NCBI RefSeq assembly: GCF_900564155.1
Contig: NZ_LS999839.1
Coordinates: 1,547,097 to 1,611,096 of the forward strand
Direction: 5' to 3'
Origin: Pedobacter schmidteae
GTDB lineage: Bacteria; Bacteroidota; Bacteroidia; Sphingobacteriales; Sphingobacteriaceae
Length of the DNA stretch: 64,000 nucleotides
The notes beneath the pieces are model-generated. The model made no database searches, was not told where the DNA came from, and worked only from the letters and a program-made list of their open reading frames with translations. How positions within the stretch are numbered: position 1 is the first letter of the stretch; the number at the start of each line of letters is the position of its first letter. The position numbers and the translations under genes are program-made. This document shows, piece after piece, positions 62,748 to 64,000 of the stretch.

Positions 62748-62883
62748 TAACCAGAGCCTGTTACTACTTTGCTTACTTTTTTTACCAACCTATTATAATT
62801 TATGTATATGTTCGCTATAATTTTTGTAACTTAATATAGGGGGTAACCAATTATGATGGAGGCTTATGGCCCAACAATACGGA

Positions 62884-62915
62884 TTTTAAACCCGTCGAAT
62901 TCGACGGGTTTAAAA
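62884..62915 (-). terminator. 32-bp perfect palindrome downstream of the ferritin-like gene
   Basis: A perfect palindrome centred on GAATTC runs from TTTTAAACCCGTCGA to its complement. It lies 62 bp past the ferritin-like stop (minus strand). With only short A/T ends it is a possible, not a strong, terminator. Confidence 0.5.
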
Positions 62916-62977
62916 ATGAAGCCTGGTATATTTCCTTTTGGGGTAACAAGAGGAATGACGGACTTTCGTTTTGTGGA

Positions 62978-63832
62978 CTAAAGCTTAAATCCTGTTTTGA
63001 GGAACAGGTTGGCGATGCTGACCACTTCAGCCTTGGTCAAAAACTCATCGAAGGATTCGGCCGCCGCGGCCTTGGTCACAGCAGTTCCATTAATGGCCGT
63101 TAGTTCAACCCCGGCCTGTATCGTGGTATTTTCACGTACGTATACCGGATCTACTGCAGCAATGCCAGTATCATTGGAGGCCCCTCCGGCCCCCAGGCTG
63201 ATCCATGGTTTCAATCCGGTGGCACCGTTAGCGGCCAGCATCTGTCGGAGGTGAGCAGCATGTCGGGCCTCTACCGAGTGAATCTGCAGGGCGGTGGTCA
63301 ATACGGCGTTGCCCTTCAATACGGGCGCCTGCCCCTTGTAGGCCCTTACACCTGTATCCTCGAAAGCAGTGGCCACTTTTAGAAATGTCGGATAGTCGCT
63401 ATATACAGCACTGAAGGCGCCGCCCGCCGTAAAATCGAAGTTGGCATATTCCAAAGGTGTTCTTGCCGCTGTGCCCAGGGCGCCCTTTAATAAATCTACA
63501 TGTGCTTTTTCGTGGTCCCTGATAGTAGTTATGGCGGCTGTTGGTGCGCCAGAAGGGATCAGACCAGGTGCTGCCACCAGCGCATGGTTATAGAAATGGT
63601 ATTCCAGGTATTCCAGTGTCAGTGCAAAGTTCAGCACTTCATTTACCGCTGTAGGGGTCGCCTGTCCATAGGCTTTGTTGAATAAAGAACCTAGCGCTAA
63701 GGGCACTGCGGCCAGAGAAATCTTTTTGCCGAATTTGAAAAAATCCTGCATCGCCTTTCTGCGTGGGTTGATACGTTCATAGATTTCGGCATCAACTTTC
63801 TCTATTTCATCTAAAATGCTTAAAATGTTCAT
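62978..63832 (-). CDS. Ferritin-like domain protein (PF13668-like)
   Basis: This 284-residue protein has an N-terminal cytosolic stretch with R-R-K-A-M-Q-D-F-F-K-F and a hydrophobic segment ending A-Y-G-Q (about residue 56), resembling a Tat or uncleaved signal. The ferritin-like four-helix core spans about 60-205 and shows L-E-Y-L-E-Y-H-F-Y near 73, R-D-H-E-K-A-H-V near 104, F-E-D-T-G near 156 and H-S-V-E-A-R-H-A-A-H near 184, giving the Glu/His set for a di-metal site. The C-terminal 70 residues are a separate tail. The role may be metal storage or stress protection outside the cytoplasm. A related gene lies 19 bp upstream. Confidence 0.85.
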   Translation of the reverse strand: MNILSILDEIEKVDAEIYERINPRRKAMQDFFKFGKKISLAAVPLALGSLFNKAYGQATPTAVNEVLNFALTLEYLEYHFYNHALVAAPGLIPSGAPTAAITTIRDHEKAHVDLLKGALGTAARTPLEYANFDFTAGGAFSAVYSDYPTFLKVATAFEDTGVRAYKGQAPVLKGNAVLTTALQIHSVEARHAAHLRQMLAANGATGLKPWISLGAGGASNDTGIAAVDPVYVRENTTIQAGVELTAINGTAVTKAAAAESFDEFLTKAEVVSIANLFLKTGFKL

Positions 63833-63851
63833 GATTTGTAGGTTTTAAAGG

Positions 63852-64000
63852 TTAAAGATTGATGATGTTGATTTTTGTCTTGATGTATTTGCCTGCGGCA
63901 GATAGTACCTTGTCTGGTGTCAGGGCGGCATCCAGTCCGCCGCTTACGCTGGCACCTGAAGAAGTAAGACTGGATAGGTCGGCAAAGCTTCCGTTGCTGA
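63852..64000 (-). CDS. C-terminal end of the upstream gene, probably a second ferritin-like protein (cut by window)
   Basis: An open minus-strand frame enters from the window end and stops at TAA (63852-63854), giving about 48 residues that end A-A-G-K-Y-I-K-T-K-I-N-I-I-N-L. It is rich in Ser, Gly and Ala and carries no diagnostic motif. The 19-bp gap to the ferritin-like gene indicates one operon. In Sphingobacteriaceae two ferritin-like genes often stand in tandem, so identity is inferred from context only. Confidence 0.5.
   Translation of the reverse strand, partial: SNGSFADLSSLTSSGASVSGGLDAALTPDKVLSAAGKYIKTKINIINL

Noticed and set aside
1..64000. tRNA, rRNA, prophage or insertion sequence
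   Set aside because: No tRNA-like cloverleaf, rRNA sequence, integrase or transposase was recognised on either strand. This was by eye, so a short tRNA could still be missed.

Overview
The window looks like chromosomal DNA of a Bacteroidota member of the Sphingobacteriaceae, most likely Pedobacter or a close relative. The evidence is SusC/SusD outer-membrane pairs driven by ECF sigma/FecR pairs, Bacteroidota-only families (DUF2480, DUF3108, DUF3109, DUF6427, DUF4843, PKD-like lipoproteins), promoter candidates of the TAnnTTTG type, TTG starts and weak Shine-Dalgarno sequences. The genus is inferred from gene content and was not tested by a search. No rRNA, tRNA, CRISPR array, transposase or phage gene was seen.

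Region 1 (1-13.2 kb) is mostly housekeeping and envelope genes on the + strand: the end of a YfhO-type membrane protein, an NTF2-like protein, a 30-codon membrane ORF, an LpxH-like phosphoesterase, a glycosyltransferase, DUF6427, coaX, an outer-membrane barrel, lptC, a SurA/PpiD-like prolyl isomerase, DUF2480, DUF3108, DUF3109 and rfbA. Region 2 (13.2-14.0 kb) is a 0.8-kb non-coding block holding a 118-bp tandem repeat bracketed by 69-bp inverted repeats. Region 3 (14.0-21.85 kb) is a complete non-phosphorylating L-fucose operon: transporter, mutarotase, UxaA-type dehydratase, SDR, GH29 fucosidase, FAH-type hydrolase, lactonase and a second SDR. Together these would turn fucosides into pyruvate and lactate.

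Region 4 (22.0-23.8 kb) is a palindromic repeat plus a minus-strand aminopeptidase P. Region 5 (23.9-43.2 kb) holds two successive ECF sigma / FecR / SusC / SusD modules, each ending in a TlpA-type thioredoxin protein; the first also encodes DUF4843 and PKD-like lipoproteins. Both SusC leaders carry a tiny ORF followed by a stem-loop. Region 6 (43.3-48.2 kb) has a small TSP3-repeat secreted protein, a GH130 mannoside phosphorylase/hydrolase, gmd, an EamA transporter and purU.

Region 7 (48.3-60.5 kb) is a mannoside utilisation operon without SusC/SusD: ROK regulator, GH2 endo-beta-mannosidase-like enzyme, GH125, ROK kinase, GH92, MFS sugar transporter and a second GH92. The first GH92 has Gln where the family's catalytic acid Glu is expected, which suggests activity on mannosyl-phosphate. 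Together with GH130 and the fucose operon, this points to degradation of N-glycans or fungal mannoproteins. Region 8 (60.7-64.0 kb) has a PAS-GAF-PAS protein ending in a lone DHp segment, a small hypothetical protein preceded by two PerR/Fur-like boxes, and two ferritin-like genes, the second cut by the window end.
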